Positions 34,389-45,342 of a stretch of 64,000 nucleotides of DNA are shown here, piece by piece. The notes beneath the pieces are model-generated. The model did not search any database. It was not told the origin of the DNA and saw nothing but the letters and a program-made list of their open reading frames with translations. Position 1 is the stretch's first letter. Each line of letters starts with the position of its first letter. The stretch spans positions 387,841-451,840 of the forward strand of contig JXTC01000044.1 in the NCBI GenBank assembly GCA_002914845.1. Reading direction: 5' to 3'. The DNA is from Trema orientale (taxonomy: Eukaryota > Streptophyta > Magnoliopsida > Rosales > Cannabaceae). The position numbers and the translations under genes are program-made.

Positions 34389-36600
34389 GGGGAATTCTAC
34401 AATAGGGAAACTAAAATCTTCCCCAACATTAGGGAAGATAATAGGTGGATGATATTTAGCCACATGTTAATGGAGCCCACCTATACATACAATTTTTTTA
34501 AAACGTTATTTAACTCCGTTTAAGGCCCTTAAGTGATATATTCTGTTTTAAGATATACGTTAAGTGCCTTGACCCTGATTTAAAAAAAAAAAAAAAAAGT
34601 CAGATTTTCTCCTCTTTCCACGATTCCACGATCTCTCAACATGTATCTCTCATGGAAATATTTAGGGGCTTTAATCGCCGAGAGGTGACCTAGAGATTAT
34701 TTCTTCCTTTTGTTTCTATTCGTTTCTTCTCCATTGATTTCATTTTATTGCAAATCCAGGGACTCTTAGTTTCCCAAAACTCCACATTGAAGTTGGCCCC
34801 AAATCGACGACAACACCTATGCTTCAGGGTATGGATTTTGCTTCCTCTCCTCAATTCTTTCAATTATGTTTTTAGTTTTTTTTTTAATTGTGTTAAGCAA
34901 TTTCAAAAAATTTTAACGAGAGTGAAAAACGACCGAAAATCATAACCCTCAGCAAAAAGATGCTCTGGGATTGAAAAACGAGAATTTGCAGTGCTTATAT
35001 GGAAACAAGACAGTATCCTAAAAGAAAATGTTTCTTCAGTGCAAATAATAGAGCACCTAGCTTAACAATTAAAACCTTTACGTATTGTTAGTTCTATGGA
35101 TGTTTTCTAGTAGCCATCTAAATTACCACCAGAGCAAGATATCTATTCATATACATCAGTAATACCCAGCCCTTAAAAGGATAAACAAGAAAGGATTTAC
35201 CTGGGAAAAATAATATTTGAAATGATAGAGCAATTAAAACCAATTGCTAAACTCCAGAGACTTTCTTATCCCCTAAACCCCTTCTCTCTCTAAAATTTTC
35301 TATTTCTAGTATTACACCTATAGTTATTGCTATAGATATGAATATGACTTTATTATATATGGTTATTTTTAATTTAATATAAGATTACTATTCGTATTTT
35401 TTGGTGTTGTTGGGCACTGCAGAAGAGGGATTTTGATGGGAAATACAAGCTGAGGTTGAAACCTGTTAGTTTCATTTATGTAATTTATGGTATCTTTTTT
35501 TCTTCTTAATATTGACCGAACTATAAAAGCAATATACATCATTATTATAGTCCTATAGTGTATACGTTTATGGTCTTGTTTTCTTAATAATTACCTTCAA
35601 TCTCCTCTGATATTTTTTTTTTGGATTTAAATTCCCATAAGTCTTTTATTAGGTATTAGTCTATATAATCACTTCTTTAATTGTACTATTCAAGTTTTCT
35701 AGTTAACATCCCTGACTTATTTAATTATATTTTCCTATTTTGACTTGCTTTCTCACTGCCATAGTTACTTTAGTTACATAGTAATGGTTAGGCACCTGTA
35801 TTACAAAGTTCTTGTATTCTATAATTAGTAGTATTAGAGAGGTTGTTATTCGTTAGACTCATTAATCACGCTTGATGCTAGCATTATATGTATTGAAACC
35901 AAAATTGTCCACAAGGAGCCTTGCCCATATGTGTAATTATAAGTTGTCTTATCATTCTTTCTTTGATCGACTTATTGTCTTTTGATCGACTTATTGTCTT
36001 TTGATCGACTTATTGTCTTTAGAAACATAGTTAAGGGAATGGACTTGGAGAGAAACTCTGTCAATCTTTACTTACAAATGGTAACACTTCTTCAATTGTG
36101 CTTTTGTTATTTTGTCATTGCCATTGTGAAGTTGGACCAAGGTCTAGCCTGATTTTATTTCATTTTCATTTGTGCCTTATGCGTGGATTTATAATATTAT
36201 TAACCGCCCATCTTTTTTCTTTTTCTTTTTCTATTATCATATGAAAAAGTCTTATTTTTAACCAGGACAAGTATGTGCATTTTTAGTTTATATGTTATTA
36301 TTTGTCTAGATGGAGTGAATTGGCAAAGTTTAGCTAGCGATTTTATAAGCCGAATAAGATTTGTTCAGAGAACTATTTTGGAGAAGTGGATCTTTTTTCT
36401 AAAAGATAATAATAAAATGATACAATTTTGAAGAACCTAGAAAGAATCTAATTTCAGTGTGTCTTCAATCTCCTCTGATTTTCTTTGCATTTAAATTCTC
36501 ATGAGTCTTTTATTGGGTATTAGTCTGTATAATCACTTCTTTAATTATACATTCATGTTTTCTAGTTAACATCCTGACTTATTTAACTATATTTTCCTAT
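34389..36600 (+). repeat. Left terminal inverted arm, outer part
   Basis: Nearly identical in reverse complement to 52740-53957. It has one extra segment (about 34995-35940) that the right arm lacks. Within the arm, about 35595-35790 and 36460-36640 are direct repeats (CTTCAATCTCCTCTGAT ... CCATAGTTACTT), which suggests the extra segment arose by unequal exchange. A 20-bp minisatellite (TTGATCGACTTATTGTCTTT) occurs three times at about 35963-36022 and twice in the right arm. The arm probably includes the promoter and a non-coding first exon of protease A (possible donor near 34827, CAGG|GTATGG). Confidence 0.8.
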
Positions 36601-37343
36601 TTTGACTTGCTCTCTTACTGCCATAGTTACTTTGGTTATGTCCTCGTAAATGTTTTCATGTTAGTTTAATCAATAGCTATTGTCTTAGCTCTGGATAGAC
36701 CACAATACTTTACTAAGACATATATATTGTTTTTCCATTGAATCCTTCTTATGAATTTGAATGGACTTAGTTTTGTTGATTAATATCCTTGTTTAATTCC
36801 CCCAGATTAGCAGTTTACTCTAAAAATTAAACTTCCCACAGTTGAATATAAAATTTGGAATTAACAGGTAAGACAGTTGTCGGTTTCTGTCTTTTTAACT
36901 TCCTCCATAAATACATATGTATATATAGACCTATTTGATAATTAAATTAGAAATGATATATGCACATTGTCATATGCTTGTTGTTAAAAGGTATTTTTCT
37001 TATAGTGTATGTTATAGTTACTATAGAAATTTATTAATATTAGAGGAAAGAATAGAGTATCTAGATTGTCAAATACTTTGTTTAGAAAATGCTATCAAGT
37101 GCCAGTTTTGATAATTGGTTTAGAAATTTTTTTCATGAGTTTTTAATCCTTTATGTGTCTCAGTAATATGGAAGTAGTGTTTATTGATTTAATATTTTTC
37201 GGTGAGATACTTATCTCGACTTTGTAAAATGTTGCATGCCTTTATTTGTTTGTTTTTTTCCCTTAAATAACATTTGTGAATCGCCATTTCATTTGATTTT
37301 CACTTTATTTTGCCCTTTATTTTTTAGGTTCATCATAGATAAT

Positions 37344-39834
37344 ATGTCCAATCGTCAATTCATAGAAATCATTGGAAGGCAAGAGATGAAAGTTATAGAT
37401 ATCAATTCTCGTATTGATTCGGTAACTGAATTAGTGAGGCAAAATAGGATGATGCTTCGATCTATGGATGAAGACTCAAAAGTATTTGAAAATGTCATAT
37501 TAGCAGTTGCTAATGAATATTGTATGCAACATGATGATAATTTATATGGAGATGATGTGAGTCAAAATGAAGGTTATAGTCCTGGTGGTTTTAACACAAA
37601 AAAACAACAAGAAAGTATGGAAGGGCTGAGTTCTGATCCTATTAAAAATAATATATGTTTTTTTGATATGGATGAAAATGTGGATGAAATGTGCATGAGA
37701 AGTGTCAATGAAGATTTTGAAAATATAGTTGGCAATAGCACGTTTGGTGATATTATGTCTTCAATGAATGTTCAAGCTAAGAGTGTGTTAGAAGATGAAA
37801 GTGGATTTGAAAATATCGGTGATGTCACAGTTATGAAAAGTAGAGAAGTAGATGGTTCTTCTCTTATATCAAGAGGTAGAACTAAGGCATTGAGTTGGAG
37901 TCGGGCATTGGATTTGATTCTTATGGATGTGGAGAATGAAATATTGATGGATGAACAAAATAAAGAATGTTTGGATGTTGATATTATGAATGATTCATCT
38001 ATTGAGGAGCATTTAACTTTATTTGCTAAGGTAAGTTGATATACTGGTATGATCACTATTAATTTGGACTAATTCGAAATTGTTATTTTTTTTTATTTTT
38101 TTTGTAAGTTCTATTAAATGAATTTTTCTTAAATTAACCTATAATTTTTTTTTTGGTTGTAGGATGATTGTATTAAGGACCATGGTATGGCATATGGTAA
38201 CGAAATCTTATCAGATTTATTTAGTTATGTATTCCCAATTAAGTGTGATTTCCCCTGTGATCAAGTAACATCAGAAATGGATATGAACAAGCAATACCAA
38301 CACTTGGGTGACGTAGTTGTTGGTAGATCATGTAATGCCATGTATCCTGATCATGCTATTATTTCATACATATATGACTTGACGCTTGACACAAGGTAAT
38401 ATGAGAATAGATGTATTTTGGAAGTATTTTTTTTTTAATTAAATTTGACTACTATACTACATGATTAAGTCATAGAGCACAGATTTTGACATGTGTTAAT
38501 AAATATTTATAAAATTTTGGTTGTGAATCATGATGAGCAGGGAGATATTGATTGCATCAGATAACATTGTAGTTCGTCGGGCACATTTGTTATCATTGTG
38601 TCCAAAACAGCTGGTTGATTTTCGTGTAAGAGTTGTATTATACTTTTAAATAATTAGCATATCGTTTAGTACATCAAAAATTACTACATATGAGTAATTG
38701 TAAATGTTTTGCTACTTTTATATTGTTTTTGTTTTTATGATTTTCTAATTTCTTTTTTCATATTATGTGTAGATAATCAATGCTGTAGTAGTATTTTTGA
38801 CAAAATACCAACGAGCCACTACTCCAAATAATATAAAGTTCTGGTGGATACCAACAACTGTAACTGTGAGACGCCAATATTAATTTGGATACCTCAATTA
38901 AATTTCGTACTTTGGATTACTTAGTACATAGTTAATCGATTTGGGTTCAATTTATTGTATGGTTATGATATTCCATTAAATAATATATTTGTAGAGACCA
39001 GATCGTAAAGATATTGAAGTTTTAAGCCACAAGAGTCAGTGGAATGACTGGGTTGGTCCGTTGTCACAATGTGAAAAGGTCAGAGATCTTTCATAATTAA
39101 TAATTTTTTTTTAAAGATTGGTGATAAGAAAAATTAAACTTTTTATGATGATTGTTATAGATATTCATGCCTTTACTTGTAAAACGTCATTGGATCCTTA
39201 TCATCGTTGACATAAAGGAGAGTGCTGCATTTGTTTGTGATAATTTACGAATTTCATCAATGCCTCTTGTGACTGCTATTGTAGACTCAATTGTAAGTTC
39301 ATTATTGTTTATTTATTTATTTTTTCAAAGTTATTGATTTTTTGTATTTCTAAGTGTTACTTAATATGACATGAATACTAATCGCAAAAATTCTACAGCT
39401 TAAATCGTTGGATGGAGTCTTCAAAGATGAAATAATAAGAACAAAAGGTCATAAATGGTCATTTTATAAGTTTGCAGTAATAGAGGCATTTAAATCAAAT
39501 TCTCATTGCATGGACCAAAATTGTGGTGTTTATGTTATTAAGCGCATGCAGGCAGCATACAACAATGATAAGTTTTGTAACCATGTAAGTGATTAACCTC
39601 TTTTGTATAATAGCTTGTGCTAGTACGTTTTTCTTTTTTTCTTTTTCCTTTTAATTTTTTTTATCAACGTGATTAATATAGTTATTAATGATGATTTGTA
39701 ATAATCAGGGAACTGCCGAAGAAGAGCGTACATGTATTGCCCTCCAACTTTCATTATCTGTACAGAATGATATTCTTAAAACTCTTGTATACCGATCTCT
39801 TAATTCACGCTTAAGTCATTGTGATATTAAATGA
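37344..39834 (+). CDS. Ulp1-like (C48) cysteine protease in MULE left arm, eight exons (protease A)
   Basis: Eight exons can be joined with GT-AG borders and no stop: 37344-38030, 38163-38395, 38541-38625, 38773-38865, 38995-39078, 39161-39292, 39399-39584, 39709-39834 (541 aa). The start MSNRQFIEII follows a 3' splice site at 37327. The N-terminal 230 residues are acidic and unrecognised. The C-terminal part matches Ulp1/SENP-type deSUMOylating proteases: FWWIPTT, catalytic His404 in RHWILIIVD, Asp436 in VDSI, Cys480 in DQNCGVYVI. The oxyanion Gln six residues before the Cys is His474, and the usual Asp before Cys is Asn479, so activity is doubtful. Its role in the transposon is unknown. Exon sizes 31 and 62 codons are shared with protease B. 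Confidence 0.75.
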
Positions 39835-42800
39835 AAATTAAATTGTTATGAAGGGAAAAAAAATAGGGATAAGGAGAAACAAAAAGAAAATATAATATTT
39901 TTATTTATTTATTTTTTGAAGAATATATCCAACTATGAATTTGGTGACAGTTTCTAATATATGTTGCTATTATTGATGTTTACTAAAACCCTTTAAATAC
40001 GAGACTTCTGCCAGTTTCTCCTTAAATGGAGTATTAATGGAGTATTTTGCATGAACAACATTTTCCTGTAGCTTTTAGTTTTTCTTTTTATTTTTTCCCA
40101 ATAAAACTTCTTAAATTTAGAAAAAACATAAAAAAAACATTAAAAAAAAAGAAAAAATGAAACAGGCGATTAAAGTTGATTGGGTTGATAGAGAAAGAGC
40201 CAAAAAAATTACACAAATGATATGAATAGTATGGATTTGCGATGAATTGTATTGGAATAAAAGAATTTATTGAAGGCTTTTGGTTTATCTTCAATTTGAT
40301 TTAGACATCCATGTTCAAGTTCTAAAAGCTCCTCTCTATTATGTTACAGAGAATCCCATTATAAATAAATATTTTTTTATATGTATTTATTTTCTCCTTC
40401 TGAGGACTAAAGATTAGCAGCTTTGAATTGTGATTATAACTATGAAATGAGCATGGTAAATTTTCATTATGTCCAAAGCTTAAGAAATAAAAAGTTGAAA
40501 TCGAATTCCAAGAATAAATTATATTTTTTTCTATTGATGAACAAAATCTTTAAAACAAAAAATCAATAGGAAATGGAGGTAGGAGACTTGTGAAGAAAAT
40601 TTAGAGGCTTCAATCTCAATACGATGGGATGTAATTAGTAAGAGTAAATTAGCAAAAGTTTAATTAGAGGGTATATAATTGTATGTTTTAGTCTTTTTAC
40701 TTAAGAATAAATATGTAATAAATTTTTTTATGCAAGTTTAGGGTGGTGCGAATATAGCCTCCCTTTTGACTAACCGATTATATTAATTGAAGTGTCGATG
40801 TTGACAAATTTTGTAGAACAAATAGAAATTTCAAAAAATAATCGAAATTCAAAAAAAAATTGTGGTAAATCAAATGGTATATAAATCATTTACTTGAGTG
40901 AAAATGGTAAATCAATGGTGTATTAGTGATTTTTTCTTCAAGTTAACCAGGTACATAACTAGTACATGAATTATTAAGTTTTTTTTTTTCAAATATTGTG
41001 CAAGCTCATTCAATTTGATTTTTTCAAGTAAATTAAGTACTAGTAATTTATGACTTATTTACCATTCATTTCAAAATTATTTATTTTTATTTTCCGAAAT
41101 TATTTTTGGGTAAATCACTTATGTACCCCTTTAACAAATTAAGATTATATTTCGTAGGAGGAGAAAGGGAGATGAAAGAAAAACTAGGAGAGAAAAGTGG
41201 AAGGAATAAAAAAGAGTTATTTTGTACGAAGGGAAATGGAAGGGAAGAGAAAATGAGAGTAAAAAAAAGGGACTTGTATAGAAATACCCCACTTTTGAGG
41301 ATAAGGTGTAATAGATATACTTTTTGATTTTATGTACAAATATACCATTTTTTAATAGGATAAGGTGTAAAAACTCTTAAATTTGAATATTCTGCAATTT
41401 AAATAATGAATTATTGATTATACAAAATAATACCATGAGATTAAGAGTTTATAAAAATTAATACACTGAATGACTTTTTTTGACTAATTAAGCTTTAATT
41501 AAAAAAAATTGAAGAACCTTCGAAAAAAATTGAGGATAATAGTAAATAATAGTAAATTAGTCATTTACATATAATTTAGATTAATATATTCAGAAACTTA
41601 GTATGATAAAAACAAATTAAAGGAAAGAAAAAAAATAATAATCCATTAATAAAGTGATAAATAAATAGCAAATCATTCATTTATATAGTTTAGAGGAAAA
41701 ATGGTAAGCAAGTTGTAAATAATTTATTTACGTGATTTAGTTGAGGAGACATGTGGGCAAAACAAAAGAACCATGATCATTTGCTATGATGGTTTCATGG
41801 AACCTTAGGAGTCTTGAGAAGGAATCTATGCTTAGGAAAATGGTTGTAGCAAGAGAGCTCAATATCAAGTAATGCAAAGGAGATAGAGACTCAATAAAGG
41901 CTAATTGAAAATTCGTAGAGATACTAAAAAAAACCTTTGAAAAAGGAAATTGGAAAATAATATATTATTTAATTATTTATTAAGAAAGAAATTATAAGGG
42001 ACAAATTTTTTATTTCATGATAAATAAATGATATACCACCTCATAATGGTGGCAAGTAAGTAATTTACCATAAATATAATGTAAATATGCTACTGTCTAT
42101 AAACGATAAATTCTTTTAACTCATAGTAAATAAATCATAGATCATCTCTTAATAATGGTAAGTAAGTAATTTATCAGGAATATAATAGTAAATATATTAC
42201 CATCCATAAAAGATAAAAAAATTTAAGTCATTGTAAATAAATTATATACCACCTCTTAATAGTAGTAAATAAATTATGTAACAAGGGTACAATGATAAGT
42301 ACAAATTATTACTATTAAAAAATTGATAAATTTGTAATAAAATCAAAAAAGGATATCCATTAAACCATACCTTACAAAATAGGGTATTTTTGTTCAATCC
42401 ACTGTTACCTAATTGCATAAATTAGTGGGGTAGAACTTTTATAAAAAATAATTCTACAAATACAATTTGGCCTGATAGATATATTTTTGTACGATCTTTT
42501 AGACAAAATGTCTTATTTTTAAGTTATGTAATAGAAATATACATGTGGTGACATTGTTAATAAAATCACAGTTTTTTAACAAATTGTTTATATAAAACAT
42601 TAGTATCATAATAGCTAAAAGCTCATGTTGGCAGTGTTGGTTGTCTTGTTTACTTTCCACCTCTCCATCGTGAGATCACATATCAAATTATCATGTTTTT
42701 TTTTTTTTTTCTTGAAACTCTCTTTTTTTCCTCAAAAAAATTCTTTTTTTAGTTCTTTTTAATCCTATTTTTCATAATCCCATTAGATTTATTTTTTTTC

Positions 42801-44639
42801 CTAATTCTTTTTTTTTTAAGTTGTCTCTTTTTTATAGTCCATACACTTCATTTTTTTTTTTTCCCTAACTCTATTCTCTCCTTTTTAATCCTACTTTTTT
42901 TTATTCCTCGTAGATTGCTTTTTTTCCCCTAATTCTTTAATTCCTTTAAAAAAAAATTGTCTCTTTTTTATTAGTTCATACCACTCCTTGTTTTTTTTTC
43001 CTACCTCTTTTTTTCCTTAAAAAAAAACTTTTACAATTTGAGAAACTATAAACTAATTTGGCTAGTAACCAAATTGGATTTCAATTGCAATTAGAAATCA
43101 ATCTGGTTACTAAGATATCAAATTATTCTGCTACATGAAAAATAAATTGGTTTCCAAGAAACTTTTGTAGTTTCTCATGATTTATTTAGCTACAAAGCAT
43201 TATGCTAAAAGGAAACCAAACTGGTTTACATGAAACTTTTGTAGTTTCCTATAATTTAATTAGTTATAAGACATTCTACTGCATGGAAACCAAATTAGTT
43301 TCTAGGAACTTTTGTAGTTTTTTGGGATTTACTTAAATATAGGACATTCTACTAAAAAGAAACTAAACTAGTTGCATGTGATTTACTTACATACATGGCA
43401 TTATAGTAAAAAGGAAACCACTAGTTTTCTAGAAATCTTTGTATTTTCCTATGATTTGTGACAAAACCAGAAGAAACTAATAACAAAAATAACATTGAAA
43501 AGAAAAAAATAAATAAAAGAAAAAACTAATGAAAAAAGGGTAAAAAACTTCAAAAAGACAATATGTGGGTTTGAATCCCACTAAAAAAGGATAACTGTTA
43601 GAAAGTGAAAAAAAAAAAAATCAATTATGAAATAGCAAAGAAAATGAAAAGGAAAAAAAAAAAAAGAAAAGAAGAAATAAATAAATTAAAAAGGGAAAAA
43701 AAATCTAAAAAANCTATAATTTAATTAGTTATAAGACATTCTACTGCATGGAAACCAAATTAGTTTCTAGGAACTTTTGTAGTTTTTTGGGATTTACTTA
43801 AATATAGGACATTCTACTAAAAAGAAACTAAACTAGTTGCATGTGATTTACTTACATACATGGCATTATAGTAAAAAGGAAACCACTAGTTTTCTAGAAA
43901 TCTTTGTATTTTCCTATGATTTGTGACAAAACCAGAAGAAACTAATAACAAAAATAACATTGAAAAGAAAAAAATAAATAAAAGAAAAAACTAATGAAAA
44001 AAGGGTAAAAAACTTCAAAAAGACAATATGTGGGTTTGAATCCCACTAAAAAAGGATAACTGTTAGAAAGTGAAAAAAAAAAAAATCAATTATGAAATAG
44101 CAAAGAAAATGAAAAGGAAAAAAAAAAAAAGAAAAGAAGAAATAAATAAATTAAAAAGGGAAAAAAAATCTAAAAAATAAAAAAGGATGAAATAATAGAA
44201 AATTTTTTATAATAGTGGGACTTAAACCCTTAACAAGGAACTCAAAGTAACAGAGAGTTAGCTATTGGGCCAACTTTACTTAATGTTTAGAAATATGCGC
44301 ATTCTTATATATAAACCTAATTTAAAAGAATGATGATTTATTTATCAATGTGCCACCGCACATTTCAAACTATAAATATTTAGAAAAATATCAATTTTAG
44401 GTTGTACAGAAATTAATTACTTTATCAAAGTCGTATTGTTGATATTATTTTTTGAAAAATATGTAAAAGTGTCCTAAACCCTAAATTAATGAGTTATAAT
44501 CGAGGCCCAAAAAAAAAAACAAAGGACTGTAAGCCCATAAAAAACCCTTTAATTAAAAGTGAAAATTAAAAAGAAGTTTGGGAAAGTACGTAATGTAGCT
44601 AATTCTCCTGATTTGTTGAGATATGGTAAGTTAATTAAC
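39835..44639. other. Non-coding interior of the large MULE with minisatellites
   Basis: No gene is supported. About 42016-42310 holds three imperfect ~110-bp units (TAAATAAATYATAKAYCAYCTCWTAATRGTRG). About 42690-43030 is T-rich and 43490-43700 A-rich, flanking GTAACCAAATTGG-type words like those at 20.6-22.3 kb. The 464-bp repeat with the N is listed separately. Confidence 0.5.
43249..44177. repeat. Exact 464-bp tandem copy around a single N (assembly join)
   Basis: 43249-43712 and 43714-44177 read identically, and the only N in the window, 43713, lies between them. Two contig ends that overlap but were not merged would give exactly this. The true genome probably has one copy, which would shorten the large MULE by about 465 bp. 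Confidence 0.85.
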
Positions 44640-45342
44640 AGCACCAACTTCCCACTTTTTGCGGGTGAAAGACAAATTTACCCTCAAAGCAGTTCTGATT
44701 AAACATCCCATACTCTCCCAACCTCTCCCGTGGCCCAACTTGAAGCATCTCTACCTCACGTCCTCACCCACGATAGCTTTGCCGTAAAATTCCACGCTGC
44801 GACGTCATTTGTCGGAAACAAGCACGTAGCAACTAGTTGCAGTCATAGTGACAGTCACTTCGTAGTGTTGCAGGGGCGATAGTAGAAAAGCGAAACAGGT
44901 AAACTAAACTTATTCTATTATCCAATAGTAGTAATTAATTGAGTTGATCAAACAATTAGGATTGAACTTAACTAATTCAAGACTTAAATTCTAACCCAAC
45001 GTTCTTATTTGATTTGCAATGGTTATCCAATATTTGTAAATAGGCATGTAAATAGAAATTTTCAAATGGAAATAATCATGAGGTGATTAGGACTTACTCA
45101 ATTTCCATATTAAATATTCATTTTTTTTGGTCTGAAATATTAAATAATCATTTAATTAAAAGTGGTAGGGAGTACGACTTAGAGGGCAATATATACATAA
45201 CAATAAGGAAGTGTTTATATAATTTCTTCGTGATTATCTATTCATATTTGGTCTATAATTTTATTGAATATGATGAAAGATTGTTAACTAATTATCAATT
45301 AAATTGTTATAGCTACAACCAAAAGCTGTTGGTTTGCGGAAT
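44640..45342 (+). promoter_or_regulatory. Transposase gene promoter, leader exon and leader intron
   Basis: About 44640-44898 is less AT-rich, with CCTCTCCCGTGGCCC and CCACGCTGCGACGTCA words, and ends in a good donor AACAG|GTAAAC (44898/44899). An acceptor, TTGTTATAG, ends at 45312, 30 bases before the chosen ATG. A non-coding first exon with a leader intron of 414 bp is inferred. TGACGTCA-like and TGACAGTCAC-type words occur but are not the spaced as-1 form. Confidence 0.5.

Noticed and set aside
34748..34945. 65-aa frame conserved in both MULE arms (also at 53322-53594)
   Set aside because: It starts with TTG and is conserved only because the arms are nearly identical DNA. It probably overlaps a non-coding first exon.
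35963..36022. Three 20-bp repeats, checked as a CRISPR-like array
   Set aside because: The units are contiguous without spacers, in a plant genome; this is a minisatellite.
45334..45342. Transposase start three codons upstream
   Set aside because: The codon there is TTG, which is not a usual plant start; the ATG at 45343 follows the splice acceptor directly.
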